Of a DNA stretch of 20,655 nt, positions 1-9,297 are shown one piece after another. The notes under the pieces were generated by a model. That model was not told the DNA's origin. It ran no database searches and saw only the letters and a program-made list of their open reading frames with translations. The stretch lies in assembly GCF_000275845.1 (NCBI RefSeq), contig NW_006766919.1, forward strand, positions 7,402 to 28,056. Reading direction: 5' to 3'. The first letter of the stretch is position 1. Every line of letters starts with the position of its first letter. The DNA is from Dichomitus squalens LYAD-421 SS1 (lineage: Eukaryota > Basidiomycota > Agaricomycetes > Polyporales > Polyporaceae). The translations under genes and the position numbers were made by a program.

Positions 1-23
1 AGATAGATGTGACGAAGTACTCA

Positions 24-53
24 CTCTTCAGTCAGTAAGGAAAGACTGAAGAG
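24..53. repeat. Perfect 10-bp inverted repeat (hairpin)
   Basis: CTCTTCAGTC at 24-33 is perfectly complementary to GACTGAAGAG at 44-53, separated by a 10-nt loop. It lies just downstream of the TATA box on the minus strand, so it may form a stem near the start of the retroelement transcript. Confidence 0.55.
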
Positions 54-73
54 GGAGGACGCAATCTGAAGTC

Positions 74-81
74 CTTATATA
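74..81 (-). promoter_or_regulatory. TATA box inside the putative LTR
   Basis: The minus strand reads TATATAAG. If it acts as the LTR promoter, transcription would begin about 25-35 nt downstream, near positions 40-55, which is where the hairpin at 24-53 sits. That would place the hairpin at the 5' end of the element RNA. Confidence 0.35.
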
Positions 82-389
82 CTATAGAGAAGTGTCCATG
101 ACTAATGGAAGGGTGGTTAGTCACATGTACCATAGTGCGATGAATAATACAATGGTGAAAGAATTGCGACGTATCGCACCATAGGCTGAGTAAGAGATGA
201 GTAAGGCATAGACCTGTCTAGACCGTTCTGGAGTAGTACGGATTGTCCTAGACAGTACCAGAAGAGTCCGGAAGCATAGCTATGGTACACGAGCAGAGAG
301 TCCCAAATATGGTAACATACTACATAAGCGACTACAGCTAAGCGCTAGGAGACGCATAGCCTCGTGTAGTCCGGACCGGATAAGTCCAA

Positions 390-410
390 GTTCAACATGG
401 AGTGTTGAAC
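390..410. repeat. Inverted repeat at the LTR boundary
   Basis: GTTCAACA (390-397) and TGTTGAAC (403-410) are perfect reverse complements around the 5-nt spacer TGGAG. The left arm is the proposed LTR terminus. The right arm also starts with TG, as a second inverted LTR would, but the sequences differ after these 8 bases, so the symmetry is limited to the arms. Confidence 0.45.
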
Positions 411-1023
411 AGGCGCTGGTTTACACAGCTTGCCTAACACAGCCGTCACAAGATATGGAACGGCACAGCCGGTTAATGCAACAACCTATCCCCTGGAAAC
501 TGGAATCATGCCCCTTGATTCCGGGTTTTCGGCGGAACAAGGTCTGTAGCACCGCAACCAGGCCGTTTCACCTGGAACAAGCTGGTGCCCTAGGTGCCCC
601 ACGACCTAGCCCACAACCTCCCTTTGGTCTGGAGACGATTGCTTTAGCCGTCATAGAGCTAGACACCTTGTTCCACTTTTTCAGGTTTTGAAAATCTGAG
701 TAGTTGGCCATTTGAGCAGAAACATGAAGCTTCATTCCCCACACATATTCGAAAGCATAGGAGGCATGTGAATTGTATGACTAGATACTATGTACAACAG
801 AACAGATGTCCACTTCGGACTGCCGCCCTCGCCCTCGAACCAACAAAGGTCATGCGCGAATCAAAATGTCCGAAACCAAGTGTTCCCAATTTGAAGACTG
901 GAGCTTCATGAAGACTTCATTTCACATACACGCTGGCTATATTCGCTCACTAGACTCGTACCGTCCTCTCCAACGGGTGTTGCTACGACTGCTGTCTCTA
1001 AAACCCCTGCCAGGTTCTTCTTG
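411..1023. other. Intergenic, no supported gene
   Basis: This is the stretch between the LTR-like segment and the tRNase Z 3' end. Open frames here (for example 455-691 on the plus strand) are short, lack recognisable motifs and have no splice partners. The part near 906-1023 is probably the 3' UTR of the tRNase Z gene. Confidence 0.5.
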
Positions 1024-3610
1024 TCACCTCCTGTCGCTGTCACCGCTGCCTTGGCCTCGTCCAAGTCTGAACCGGGATCCACCTCGAGAGTCGCCTGCAC
1101 CTGAACCGTCACTCATCGGTGCGCGCCGTTTCCTGTCATCATAGCACGTAGTCAGCTGTTGATTGTGTGTATCTGGACATTCTGTCATACCCTTGTCTGC
1201 GAGTGTTTGCTGCCACACGATCTGCTGTGGCATCTCCGTCACCTGACGCCGATATACCCACAGATCGTCCAAGCTCTAGTTCGCCTACGTACTCAACCTC
1301 TTGTACCATGCTCGCATCGATGTCTTCTCTGGATAGCCTAGGCTGGCTGGGACCGGGAGCCCTCATCTTCCCCTTCCCCAGTGGCTCTGTAGCCCCTTCT
1401 TGTGGTTCTTGCAGTTGTGCGAAGGCGTCTTCTTCGTCGTCCACGTCGATTACTTGGCGCGGTTTGTTGGGCACTATGGAGACGGTCAAATGATCCCGTG
1501 CGGCCTGAACGTAGGAATGCATCCGCCGCTTTGAGTTCCATCCGACGGCGGCTTGCCGTTCGAGTTCACGCATGCAACCGAGGCGGAACTGATTGCGTCC
1601 ACCGCCATGGTGGTTGCTATATTCCATCTCGGGCGCAGGGAACCTGTCCGTACAGCTCGTTACAGCTCTTCCTGGCAGCGTAAGTTCAAGAGATAGAGAA
1701 ACATGCCTTGCGCCAATATGATTCATGACCAATTTCTCCGCCGCGACGGCCCGCGCAAACGCACCGGCCATGGCGGGTGTGCTGTGGCCCCTCGATACCG
1801 CTTTCTCCGTAACACTCTCAGGCGTCCGATTCTTCCCAGTTCGCTGTTGTGGATCGATGTGAGGGGGGAGGTATGCGTCCGTGGCTTCGTGAACAAGTAA
1901 CGATACGGGCACACGAACATGGACATCGTTACCATGAGGATTGAGGAGGGGGAGGACGGAGAAGTCAATATGAGGGGAAGACAAGGAAATGGGTACACGT
2001 GTCGGAACGGACACGTCCGAGGTGGACGCATTGGACTTGGTCGGAGCAGATGCATTCGCATCGGCATGAACCAGTGGTATGATTGAGGATGCGTCGTAGG
2101 TATCGCCCAGGATGACAAACTTGCGGGGCGTGGCGGAGGTAGGTGAGAGGGCGTCGCGAGGAATCTCGCGAATTACGTAGCCAATACATGGATCTGTAGT
2201 GAAGTGGACATGTTACCAGCAGCGACTATTGGCTAGGCTTAACAGCGAAGCGGTAAACAGACAGCGTACCTCGATGTTCGATTGGCCCCGCGTCCACGAC
2301 TGCCCCCCAAAGGCAGTGCGCCTGCTTGGGCGACATGTCAACGAGTCCCCTCCAGAACCCCTGTTCATCGCACCAGATATCACGCCCCACACATTCGCTC
2401 TCGGAGCGGACGTCTACCTCGTCTACACTTTCCTGATTAGTGCGTACTTCCGCCGGAACGGAAGGCTGCTCTCCAGGAAAGAGAAGCTCGTGAACGACAT
2501 AAGCGAATTCGGAATGGGTGTGCGTTATATGCCAGAGCATCCGCAGCATTCGACGAACGCCGCGCGGACCAAAGATCTCGACCCGCGGAGGACGTTTATT
2601 TGGAGGAGGGGCGTTTCTAGGTACAGCGCCTGGTGGCTTCGGTATCCCAAGGACAATACGCAGGAAGGTGAGGAGGCCCATAGTGTGGTCGGCTGTCATT
2701 TTGGTGAGTAGGAGACGAACGCCGAGGCTGGTAGCAACTGCTGAAAACCAGCGTCGAGTGCGAAAAGCCAGGCGACTGAGCACTAAGAACTGATATCCAC
2801 GGAGAACGTAGAACAACATTGCATATATGCGCTGTTTTCGAGCTGCTAAGACCGTCTAACCATTCGGTATCTGGTCTGCTCGGGGTCAGGGGCAGGCTAC
2901 CGCAACAAAGCATCCTACGAGGGAGGCTACACTGAGAGAAGCCGAAAACTCTCACAAACAAACAGAGCGAGTACCATCTGCGACCAGCAAAGAACGTGAA
3001 CTACGGCAGCGTGCTCTATCTAGCCTGGTCTGCTAGATGCATTTGAAGCGCGGTGAGAACACACGACATTCAGAATTACGTTCGTTCCCGAACTTTACGG
3101 ACAGGAGTATTCGGCGCCGCAGCACGCCCGAGGTTTTCGTTCCAGAAACGCGCAGTGCGCCAGCTCAGCCCGACGCATGAGAGCTGCACACAACCAGCTC
3201 GCCCATGGCGAACGCTACCCGCGGTATATGCAGTCAAGCATGGGGCGCGTAAAGGGACTCCAACAAAGGAACGCAGATATGAGCGCTCACCGTGCAAGTG
3301 TGTGATGAATATCTTCGTGACGTCCGTCATACGCAACCTCTGCTGCCCGGGACGATACGGTTGTTGTTCGAACTGACGTCTGGTCCCCTCCGCGCAGTCA
3401 ATCACTGTGAGCAAACAATTAGCCAACCTGGGGACCTGTTCAAGCGCTTTGGGGCCGGGCGGGTTCGACGAACGCGAAGATATACCGGTACGCACTCCAA
3501 AGCTGTCCATTTCCAAACATGTCGACGACGAGGCTGGAACAGTTGCGTGTCTCTGTCGGGCCTCCGCCAGAAGTGGTGCCAAGGAAATGCACGGAAATAT
3601 CGCGAGACAT
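1024..3610 (-). CDS. tRNase Z (tRNA 3' endonuclease), short-form beta-lactamase fold, 5 exons
   Basis: Metallo-beta-lactamase-fold endonuclease that removes 3' trailers from precursor tRNAs before CCA addition, in the nucleus and possibly mitochondria. Exons: 3610-3496, 3404-3291, 2692-2270, 2193-1191 and 1132-1024; phases agree and give 587 residues. Motifs in order: FLGT near residue 9; a PxKxRN-like PTETRN at 18-23; the zinc-binding HLHADH at 74-79; GLLTFLR with GIPKPP just after it; GDTYD around 247-251; HEAT at 319-322; RGHSTP at 352-357; NHIGAR at 375-380. The start ATG gives MSRDIS directly before the first beta strand, as in short-form enzymes, so this is not the long two-domain form. 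The C-terminal 180 or so residues are acidic, then RG-rich and basic, without known fold. The last intron (1190-1133, branch-like CTGAC) is inferred; if it is retained, the protein ends at 1139 with 568 residues. An intron of 598 nt splits the zinc motif. Confidence 0.88.
2693..3290 (-). other. Long intron 2 of the tRNase Z gene (598 nt)
   Basis: Donor GTGAGC at 3290 follows the codons for H-L-H, and acceptor ACAG ends at 2693 just before the codons giving A-D-H. Because HLHADH must be contiguous in the protein, no coding exon can lie inside, although long stretches on both strands happen to be open. Other introns in the gene are 58-91 nt. I see no transposon ends, tRNA or clear snoRNA boxes in it. 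Confidence 0.8.
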
Positions 3611-4039
3611 GAAGGCGCGCAGATATTTGTGGCGGCGAGGGGGGTACTGGTGTCGATAGGTAGGCGGCAGGTTTTCTGAGAATGGAAGAGCGTAGAGAAG
3701 CCGGGATGCGTGGACAAAAGACAAGTAATGCGGCGAAGTGCAAGGCACGGAACAATAACGTCCAAACCTTGCTGAGCTCGCCGTCGTCGAAGGCGTCTGC
3801 CCTTTCCCCGGTCCGGACCGGTCCCAGGGCGTGCACCGTATGCGCGCGACACGAGCGATGCACGCTCATTCACCCGCGGGATGCGTAGCATAGAGCAAAA
3901 GAGGTCCTACGATGCTAGTGCGTGCGCTACAGATACATTGCAGATCTCGCGGTAAGCTCAAGTAGGTGCCTACCAACCTCGGCCTGATCCTCGTGAGTAA
4001 CTGTATCGACCCTACGCGAACAGACGCAAACCCTACCGT
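3611..4039. promoter_or_regulatory. Intergenic: tRNase Z upstream region and carrier 3' region
   Basis: These 429 bp separate two minus-strand genes and must hold the promoter of the tRNase Z gene and the 3' UTR of the carrier gene. I find no clear TATA box. Open frames here continue from neighbouring exons in other frames and show no motif. Confidence 0.4.
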
Positions 4040-5377
4040 TCACAGATGCAACATCCGCCTCTCCCATTGCCACACCGCGTAGCTGATTGCAGTCATCGGT
4101 ATCACCTTCAGATACCCGATCGTCAGCCCCACGTAAAACCCCTTCAACCCCTTCGACACCCAGATAGTCCGGACCGTCTCGCCCCACCGCATCCATCTAT
4201 CTGGCTGCGTCAAGCCCCCGACCTGCATCCTCCTCCGGATCACCTCGAATGGGTAGGACACCGTCTGCGCAAGCACCCCAGACGCTGCTCCGATCGACAG
4301 GTCCGCGAGCGGCCCGCCTCCAATTTTCGATCCACCCTCACGGTAAGGAAAGAAGTGGGCACGTAGGAAGCCCCAGAAGAGGAAGGATGTGCCAGCGTAG
4401 GGAATCATGCCTATCGTAGTGACTGTGAAGCCGCGGTAGAACTTGAGAACGGGAAAGCGAGTGAAGAGGGAGGTCTTCACTTGGTCTGTCGCGATCACAG
4501 CAGACGAGGCGGAAGCGGCCGCGGACGGGGCGGGCTGAGGGGCTTCGTGGTATATTCGACGCATGGCGGACAGGAAGGAGGGTCGCTGTTGAGAGGGACC
4601 GGGAAATTTATGCGTTTCGAATGCCATACGAACTCGAATGAGCTCGAGAGGGTAGGTGAAGAACACGGACGTGATGCCTATACATCCGACGTACAGTAGT
4701 TGATTAAAACGCAAGTCGGTAGAGAGACAGAACGCGAGCACAGCATACCCGAGATGGCCCCGGCAGTGAAGCGGCGCAGGTTGGTCTGGCTCTCTCGCGT
4801 AGGCATGAGCAACTGGAGGGCTTCGATTCATTATGTGTCACCAGGTAGGGAAGAAAACTGACGACGTACTGCCTCGACTTGGTCATATGTCATGAACTTG
4901 ATGGCTGCGTACGGAGCGATACGGAGTAGAGTAGCGGAATGGCCCTGGAGGAGACCTCGCATGCCGTTTTCGCGGTATATTTGGGAGACGGCGCGAAAGG
5001 CTCCGCTCCATGTGCCTGCACGTCGCATCGAGCATTCAGCGCGTTAGACGCAATCCGCCGCGAGGGGAGTAGACGTGAACATCACTCAAGACGTACCAGC
5101 ATATTTCTGAAAGTCAGGATTGGACGCCTGGAAGAGGATCTTGACTCTGTCGAGAGGCGCGACGACGGTCTTTGCCTGCTCACACGACAGTCCGAGCAAA
5201 CGCGTCAGCGAGCCAAACGAAGCACGGCGCGCGGCGCGCGGCACGCGCAAGGGGTACATGTGCGCCGCCAAAAGCAAGAAGGAGACATACCACACAGCCA
5301 GCGACACCACCTGCGAGACCGGAGCGAAGGACGTAGCTGAGGCTCTGCCTGTCTTTCGGAGATGCATCGGAGGACAT
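4040..5377 (-). CDS. Mitochondrial carrier, Leu5/coenzyme A carrier type, 5 exons
   Basis: Inner-membrane solute carrier (SLC25 family). The best match is the yeast Leu5 / human SLC25A16-SLC25A42 group, needed for coenzyme A accumulation in mitochondria. Exons: 5377-5291, 5175-5097, 5015-4870, 4812-4749 and 4677-4040; total 337 residues, a normal length. All three signature repeats are present: PLDRVK at 36-41, PLELIR at 135-140 and PFEVIR at 268-273. Group-typical strings are AKTVVAPLDR, FQKYAG, QGHSATLLRI, LLMPTRE and TNLRRF. The ATG at 5377 precedes a short hydrophilic N-terminus; an upstream in-frame TTG was not used. The third splice (donor GTACGT at 4869, 57 nt) was chosen because an apparent read-through leads to a stop after about 10 codons. 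An alanine-rich loop (about 170-190) is a local insertion. The substrate is inferred from family only. Confidence 0.9.
5226..5246. repeat. Tandem GC-rich heptamer, three copies, in carrier intron 1
   Basis: GGCGCGC occurs at 5226-5232 and 5233-5239, followed by GGCACGC (one mismatch) at 5240-5246. It lies in the first, 115-nt intron of the carrier gene. It is a candidate slippage or alternating purine-pyrimidine site; no function can be assigned. Confidence 0.5.
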
Positions 5378-5798
5378 TCGAATCAAGAAGCTCGAGCTTG
5401 GGCTAGTTCATACGGTCGTAACGAGTCCTCTCAGAACAATCGGTGTATAGTGTGCACGACAAATGGCAGTGTTGCGGACAGCGTGCGGGGAAGCAAGCAA
5501 GATGCGGGGCCCCAGAGACGGAGAAGGCAGAAAGGGAAGGGTTATGTACATAGCGCGCCTCGGAATTCGGAAAGTCGGACTCAGCCGCTCTCAACTTCTC
5601 CGAACACTCGCCCAAATGACGTCTCCCTCACGTGAGCTTTGTCTCGGCAAGTCGCGTTGCAACGGGCGCCTGGCGTCTTGACAGTTCAGCACATTCCTGT
5701 CTGCGCAAGCCCCTCGCGAGCAGAGCTCGTTTGCAGCTTTCCTTTCTACCATCAACTACTGCCACTCATTCGTCGCTCCCCTCAGTCTCAAATTCGTT
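5378..5798. promoter_or_regulatory. Divergent promoter region between carrier and HOP2
   Basis: The two start codons face away from each other across 421 bp, so both promoters must lie here. No TATA box is evident. The side next to HOP2 (about 5720-5798) is pyrimidine-rich, a common feature just upstream of fungal start codons. Open frames crossing the region lack motifs and splice partners. Confidence 0.5.
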
Positions 5799-7602
5799 AT
5801 GGCTACCAAGGCAAAACCCTCCGAAGCCAAAGTCCCTGTACTCAAAGGGAAAGAAGGTTCGTGTGAAGGCACGTCCCATAACGCATATACTCACATGCCC
5901 ATTGGCTGGCGGCATCAGCCGAGGACAAAGTCCTCGAGTACATGAAAAAGGTATCGATCCGCAGCATATGTCCTATTCAGTGGACCGTGGCTGACGAAGT
6001 ACCCGTCAGATGAATCGTCCCTTCGGAGCCGTCGATGTCTCCGCAAACCTCAAGGGCTCCGTCCCGAAGGCTGCTGCTCAGAAGATTCTCGTCTCTCTCT
6101 CTGAGCGCGGAGAACTTGTTCAGAAGACGTGTGGTGCGTGTTTTCAATTATCGCAGGTCCGGATCGTGTGTGGGTTAGCCTCGAAGATTCGATGTGGCTC
6201 CGAAAGGCGAAGTAATCATCCGACTGCGCCTCGAAACGTCATAAATTGTCGTGCCCCATTCTCGTTCCGCATGGGCAGTGCAGATGGCATGGAATTCCCC
6301 TGTCAATTACACTTCGACTGCGCCTTGCTTCTGTGGCTTCGGTCGTAAACATTGCGGTCGTATATATACCATTTGCCGGAGTACCGTCTACCGATGCGCT
6401 ATTGACTAGCTCCGTCTGATGCCACAATGAGGGTGCATACAGCTTACGGACGCAATCCTCCCGTTGTCATCTCTGCAGCTGCATACATTCTCTGCGGTTG
6501 TTAGGTCATCTCACACACATACACATATATGCATTTGGCTGAGAGACATTCACTCGAAGTCATGATTGCAAGTGCGGTGATAATCGCGAACCCACCGTCA
6601 TGCGCTATATGGCGTTGTCGTATACATGACTCCGACACTGGGCGCGCCGCAATCGCGGTTGTCAGCATGACGGAGAAACAGCCGTCCGCAGATCAGAGTC
6701 GTGGCTGAATCGCTTCACGCTCAGACTGGCGATACGGAGTCTTGAGGCGACTCGCTTACGGGGGTTGCGTGCATACCATTAGGCAAAACCACATTCTTTG
6801 TCGCCAATCAGGCTAATTTGGAGGATATGCCTACTGAGAAGCTGGCGGCGCTGGAAAGTGAATACAAGAATATGGACGAAAATAACAAGCAGCTTGTTGT
6901 GGAAACGAAGATGTTCAGTACCGGTACGTCCCACGACTGACTTTTTGGAGATGAACACGCCTGCAGAAAACTCATGATGCTGGATTTCGACATGGGCAGA
7001 GGTCAACAGATTGAGAAGCACGCCCACAGACAAGGAGCTGGCCAGCGAGATCGTGAAGGTTGCGGATGCGGTACGTAGGCCCTGAGCTGCTGCGTACGAT
7101 GCTCGTCCGTATCGGAAATCGTCTCGGCCCTCGAATTGGTAACCATCATGTCTGAGGAGCATACTGTCGCCGGCACTCGGTCTCCACCCTGATTGACTTG
7201 TGTGGAGACCCACTGCAATACTCACACGTTGGGTCTTGGCAGATTGAGAAGGCGCAAGCGCACCTGGAGCCTCTACGCGCAGGTACACGCCTGGTATCAG
7301 CGGAAGAGACTGCGCAGTTAGACTCGGAGTGGACGCGGTGGCGAAATGAATGGACCCGTCGCCGGAAGATCTTTTTGACGTACGTGATTGGTCCCTTTCA
7401 TGCATCTCTCGAGGGACGCAGTCATCTGACAATGAACAACTTGAACAGGTTCTGGTCCCTGGTCACGGACACGCTCACGCCCCAGCAGGCGACGGAGCTA
7501 GGGGGTGACCTAGGAATAGAACACGACACAGCCGAGCACGGAGTCCTCGAGAAGGGGGCGCTTTGCTCGACGGGAAGCGTGCTGGGGAAGAGACGAAGAT
7601 GA
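5799..7602 (+). CDS. HOP2: HOP2 homologous-pairing protein (PSMC3IP/TBPIP family), 7 exons
   Basis: Meiotic recombination factor. With Mnd1 it forms a heterodimer that stimulates Dmc1/Rad51 strand exchange between homologous chromosomes in the nucleus. Exons: 5799-5856, 5919-5950, 6010-6133, 6783-6923, 7000-7070, 7243-7379 and 7449-7602; total 238 residues, the usual length. Residues about 20-76 form the winged-helix DNA-binding domain (EDKVLEYMKK, NRPF, AVDVSANLKG, then GKTTFFVANQ). Residues about 83-185 are charged and heptad-like, the coiled coil that pairs with Mnd1 (ENNKQL, STPTD, then a W/R-rich WTRWRNEWTRRRK). The C-terminus ends LGKRRR, possibly a nuclear signal. The acceptor at 6999 was preferred over one at 6966 because the latter gives an immediate stop. 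Intron 3 is 649 nt, far longer than the others (59-172 nt). Confidence 0.88.
6134..6782 (+). other. Long intron 3 of HOP2 (649 nt)
   Basis: Donor GTGCGT at 6134 and acceptor TTAG ending at 6782 join the end of the winged helix (KTC) to GKTTFFV. The family sequence is continuous at that point, so no missing exon is expected inside. It holds a short CA/TA-rich run near 6509-6534, but I see no RNA gene or transposon termini. It shares no obvious sequence with the long tRNase Z intron. Confidence 0.75.
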
Positions 7603-7933
7603 GAGATGTGTTGTGTCGGGCGAGGCGTTGAGACACGTGAATATACTCGTGATTGGACTCGGTCTGTGGACTGGTCTGTGGACTGGCCATTGGCGTTCTG
7701 TTCGACGTTCTGCAGGCAGTGTGAACAAGGCGAGGCCGTTGACCGGTCCACGTGTGGGTGGGAGGGGGCTGGAGAGGACGTCGCGAGGTAGGCGGCTATT
7801 TTCGGAGTGCGAAAGGCCCATGGGATATTTATGTTGAGCTCGACCGTTCGACGACGTTCGACTGCGGCCAACGTCTTCCTCTCCCCATCCCTCCTCGTCC
7901 TCTCCTTCCACTGTCCTCGCGACTGTGCCCTCC
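7603..7933 (+). promoter_or_regulatory. Intergenic: HOP2 3' region and glycoprotein promoter
   Basis: A TATA-like GATATTTATG lies at 7824-7833, about 105 bp before the glycoprotein ATG. It is followed by repeated CGTTCGAC motifs and a pyrimidine-rich run (about 7870-7930) just before the start codon. This is typical of a well-expressed fungal gene, but the assignment rests on position only. Confidence 0.4.
7661..7684. repeat. Tandem 12-bp direct repeat
   Basis: GGTCTGTGGACT occurs twice without a gap (7661-7672 and 7673-7684), just downstream of the HOP2 stop. It is probably within the HOP2 3' UTR or the upstream region of the next gene. Confidence 0.6.
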
Positions 7934-9297
7934 ATGTCGTATCTCGCTCTTTCAACGTTTCTTGCCCTCGCCGCCGCCCCCTTAGGCGTCGTCGCCCAGA
8001 GTGCCACCTCTTCTTCCTTTACGCCCCTCGCCTCAAAGCACTTCTCCTACCCCTCTGGCATCGTAAGTATCTCCTCTTCCTTCTGGACAGCCACAACATC
8101 CTGCCGCCTCCGTTTACGCGGCTGCATCAATTCGAAGCACCATGGCGTATTACGTGACGCCAGCGCCGCCTTCGAACTTTGATCCCTGATCCTCTCTTCC
8201 TTCCACAGCCGTACCAAGCCGATCCCGACGACGGTGTTCGTGGCACACAGCAGGGTTACAACCTTTGCAACTCTACCACCGAGGGCCCCAATTCCCTCTG
8301 CCAGACTGCGTTCATCAATCATGCCGATGATTGGTGTGTTTGGGCGCCTCCCATCCCCAACTCCACCATCGGAGACACTGAGGGTGAAGAGGTCGCCTGG
8401 TGCACAAAGAAGGGCCGTGGTACCCGTATCATACCCGCTGGTGCCATCACCGGCCTTCAGTTCATGAAGACTCCCGGCTACCTCCAAATTGTTGGCTTCA
8501 TCGACCAGACCCAGATCAACATTGCCGCCGACGACGGTGGAGGCGAGCTCGATCCCCACGGTGCTGATCTCGTGAGTATTCCCGTTGCTGTATGCGTGCA
8601 TCCCTTTCTCATTTCGCGTCTAGCGTGGCAATCCGCTTGGTGGTCTCGTGTACTCGAACGGCTTTCCTAGCAACGGCGGGAACAACAACAGCTTCCAACA
8701 GGTGATCGAGTGGCACAAGTATGTATATCCTGGCGTTCGACGCACTGCGCAGTAGCTCATCAGAAGCATAGTTTCATGGGATCGGACCAGTTTTGCTTCA
8801 AGGTTTGCGACCCTGCTGGGTCGAATGCGGCCAACCTGTGTCAGCACATCTTTGACCGTATTGGTGTCGCGTACAACTGCCCAAATGCGGCCCAGAACGG
8901 CACATTTGAGTCCTGCGAAGGCGACAACCAGGACCCTCCTGGTGTCTACACGACCAACGGCCAGGTCGTCACTTACAGCCAACCTCCTGAATCCCTTGGC
9001 CCGATTACGTCGTTGCCGTACACCCCGAAGATCCCGGCGTCCTCGAACTGTGTCCAGTTCGCGTCGTCCGCGCTCTTCACGGACCTCGCTAGTACGACCA
9101 CTTCTGGCTCCGGCTCAGCGACCGCGACTGGTAGCGGCGCTGGTGCCACATCTACTGGTGCTTCCGCTAGTCGCTCCGGCTCTTCGAGTTCGTCAGCTGC
9201 TACTGGTAGCTCGTCAAACAATGGCGCTGCAACGATGTGCATCTCGATCTTGTCGACGATTGGAGGTGTACTCGCCGCTGTCGCCTTCCTTTCTTGA
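7934..9297 (+). CDS. Secreted, probably GPI-anchored glycoprotein ('macrofage activating glycoprotein' type), 4 exons
   Basis: Basidiomycete extracellular protein of the kind usually annotated 'macrofage activating glycoprotein'; its biochemical role is not established. Exons: 7934-8062, 8209-8571, 8624-8718 and 8772-9297; total 370 residues. Residues 1-22 are a signal peptide (hydrophobic LALSTFLALAAAPLGVVA, cleavage probably after AQ). The mature domain (about 40-300) is cysteine-containing, with motifs YPSGI, QGYNLCNSTTEGP, DDWCVW, EVAWCTKKGRGTR, DPHGADLRGNPLGG and FCFKVCDP, and several N-glycosylation sequons (NST, NNS, NGT). Residues about 312-350 are a Ser/Thr/Gly/Ala linker, probably O-glycosylated. 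The last 20 or so residues are hydrophobic after NNGAA, as expected for a GPI-attachment signal. The ATG at 7934 is the first that gives the signal peptide. It is likely cell-wall or surface located. Confidence 0.85.

Larger units (their letters stand above)
1..397 (-). mobile_element. Probable LTR of a retrotransposon, minus strand, truncated by the window edge
   Basis: Read on the minus strand, the segment starts at position 397 with TGTTGAAC, carries a TATATAAG box about 316 nt in (81-74), and continues through a strong hairpin (53-24) to the left edge. A TG terminus, an internal core promoter and no coding capacity are what a fungal LTR (copia-like or gypsy-like) shows. The other LTR end, any target-site duplication and the internal gag-pol region would lie left of the window, so I cannot tell a solo LTR from a full element or name the superfamily. 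An unusual AT-richer intergenic region with a chance TATA box is the alternative. Confidence 0.4.

Noticed and set aside
806..1144. 112-codon plus-strand frame overlapping the tRNase Z 3' end
   Set aside because: Antisense to a better-supported exon and without motifs.
2226..2819. 197-codon minus-strand open frame starting with a hydrophobic stretch
   Set aside because: Its first 43 codons are intron. The true coding part begins at 2692 with the second half of the tRNase Z zinc motif, and the last codons are intron again.
3471..3481. GGTTCGACGAA, resembling a tRNA B-box
   Set aside because: No matching A-box, acceptor stem or cloverleaf around it; it lies in tRNase Z intron 1.
3076..3891. 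271-codon minus-strand open frame
   Set aside because: Only the part 3404-3291 is coding (exon 2 of tRNase Z). The rest is introns and upstream sequence that happens to be open.
4831..5028. Ending carrier exon 3 at the stop after LPGDT
   Set aside because: A GTACGT donor 10 codons earlier joins in phase to LLMPTRE, the family-typical continuation, so the stop lies in an intron.
6400..6600. Possible box C/D snoRNA inside the long HOP2 intron
   Set aside because: Only imperfect C-box-like and generic CTGA matches; no flanking stem or convincing spacing.
7422..8007. Minus-strand frames of 165-177 codons across the HOP2/glycoprotein gap
   Set aside because: Low-complexity, antisense to HOP2 exon 7 at one end, and no recognisable domain.
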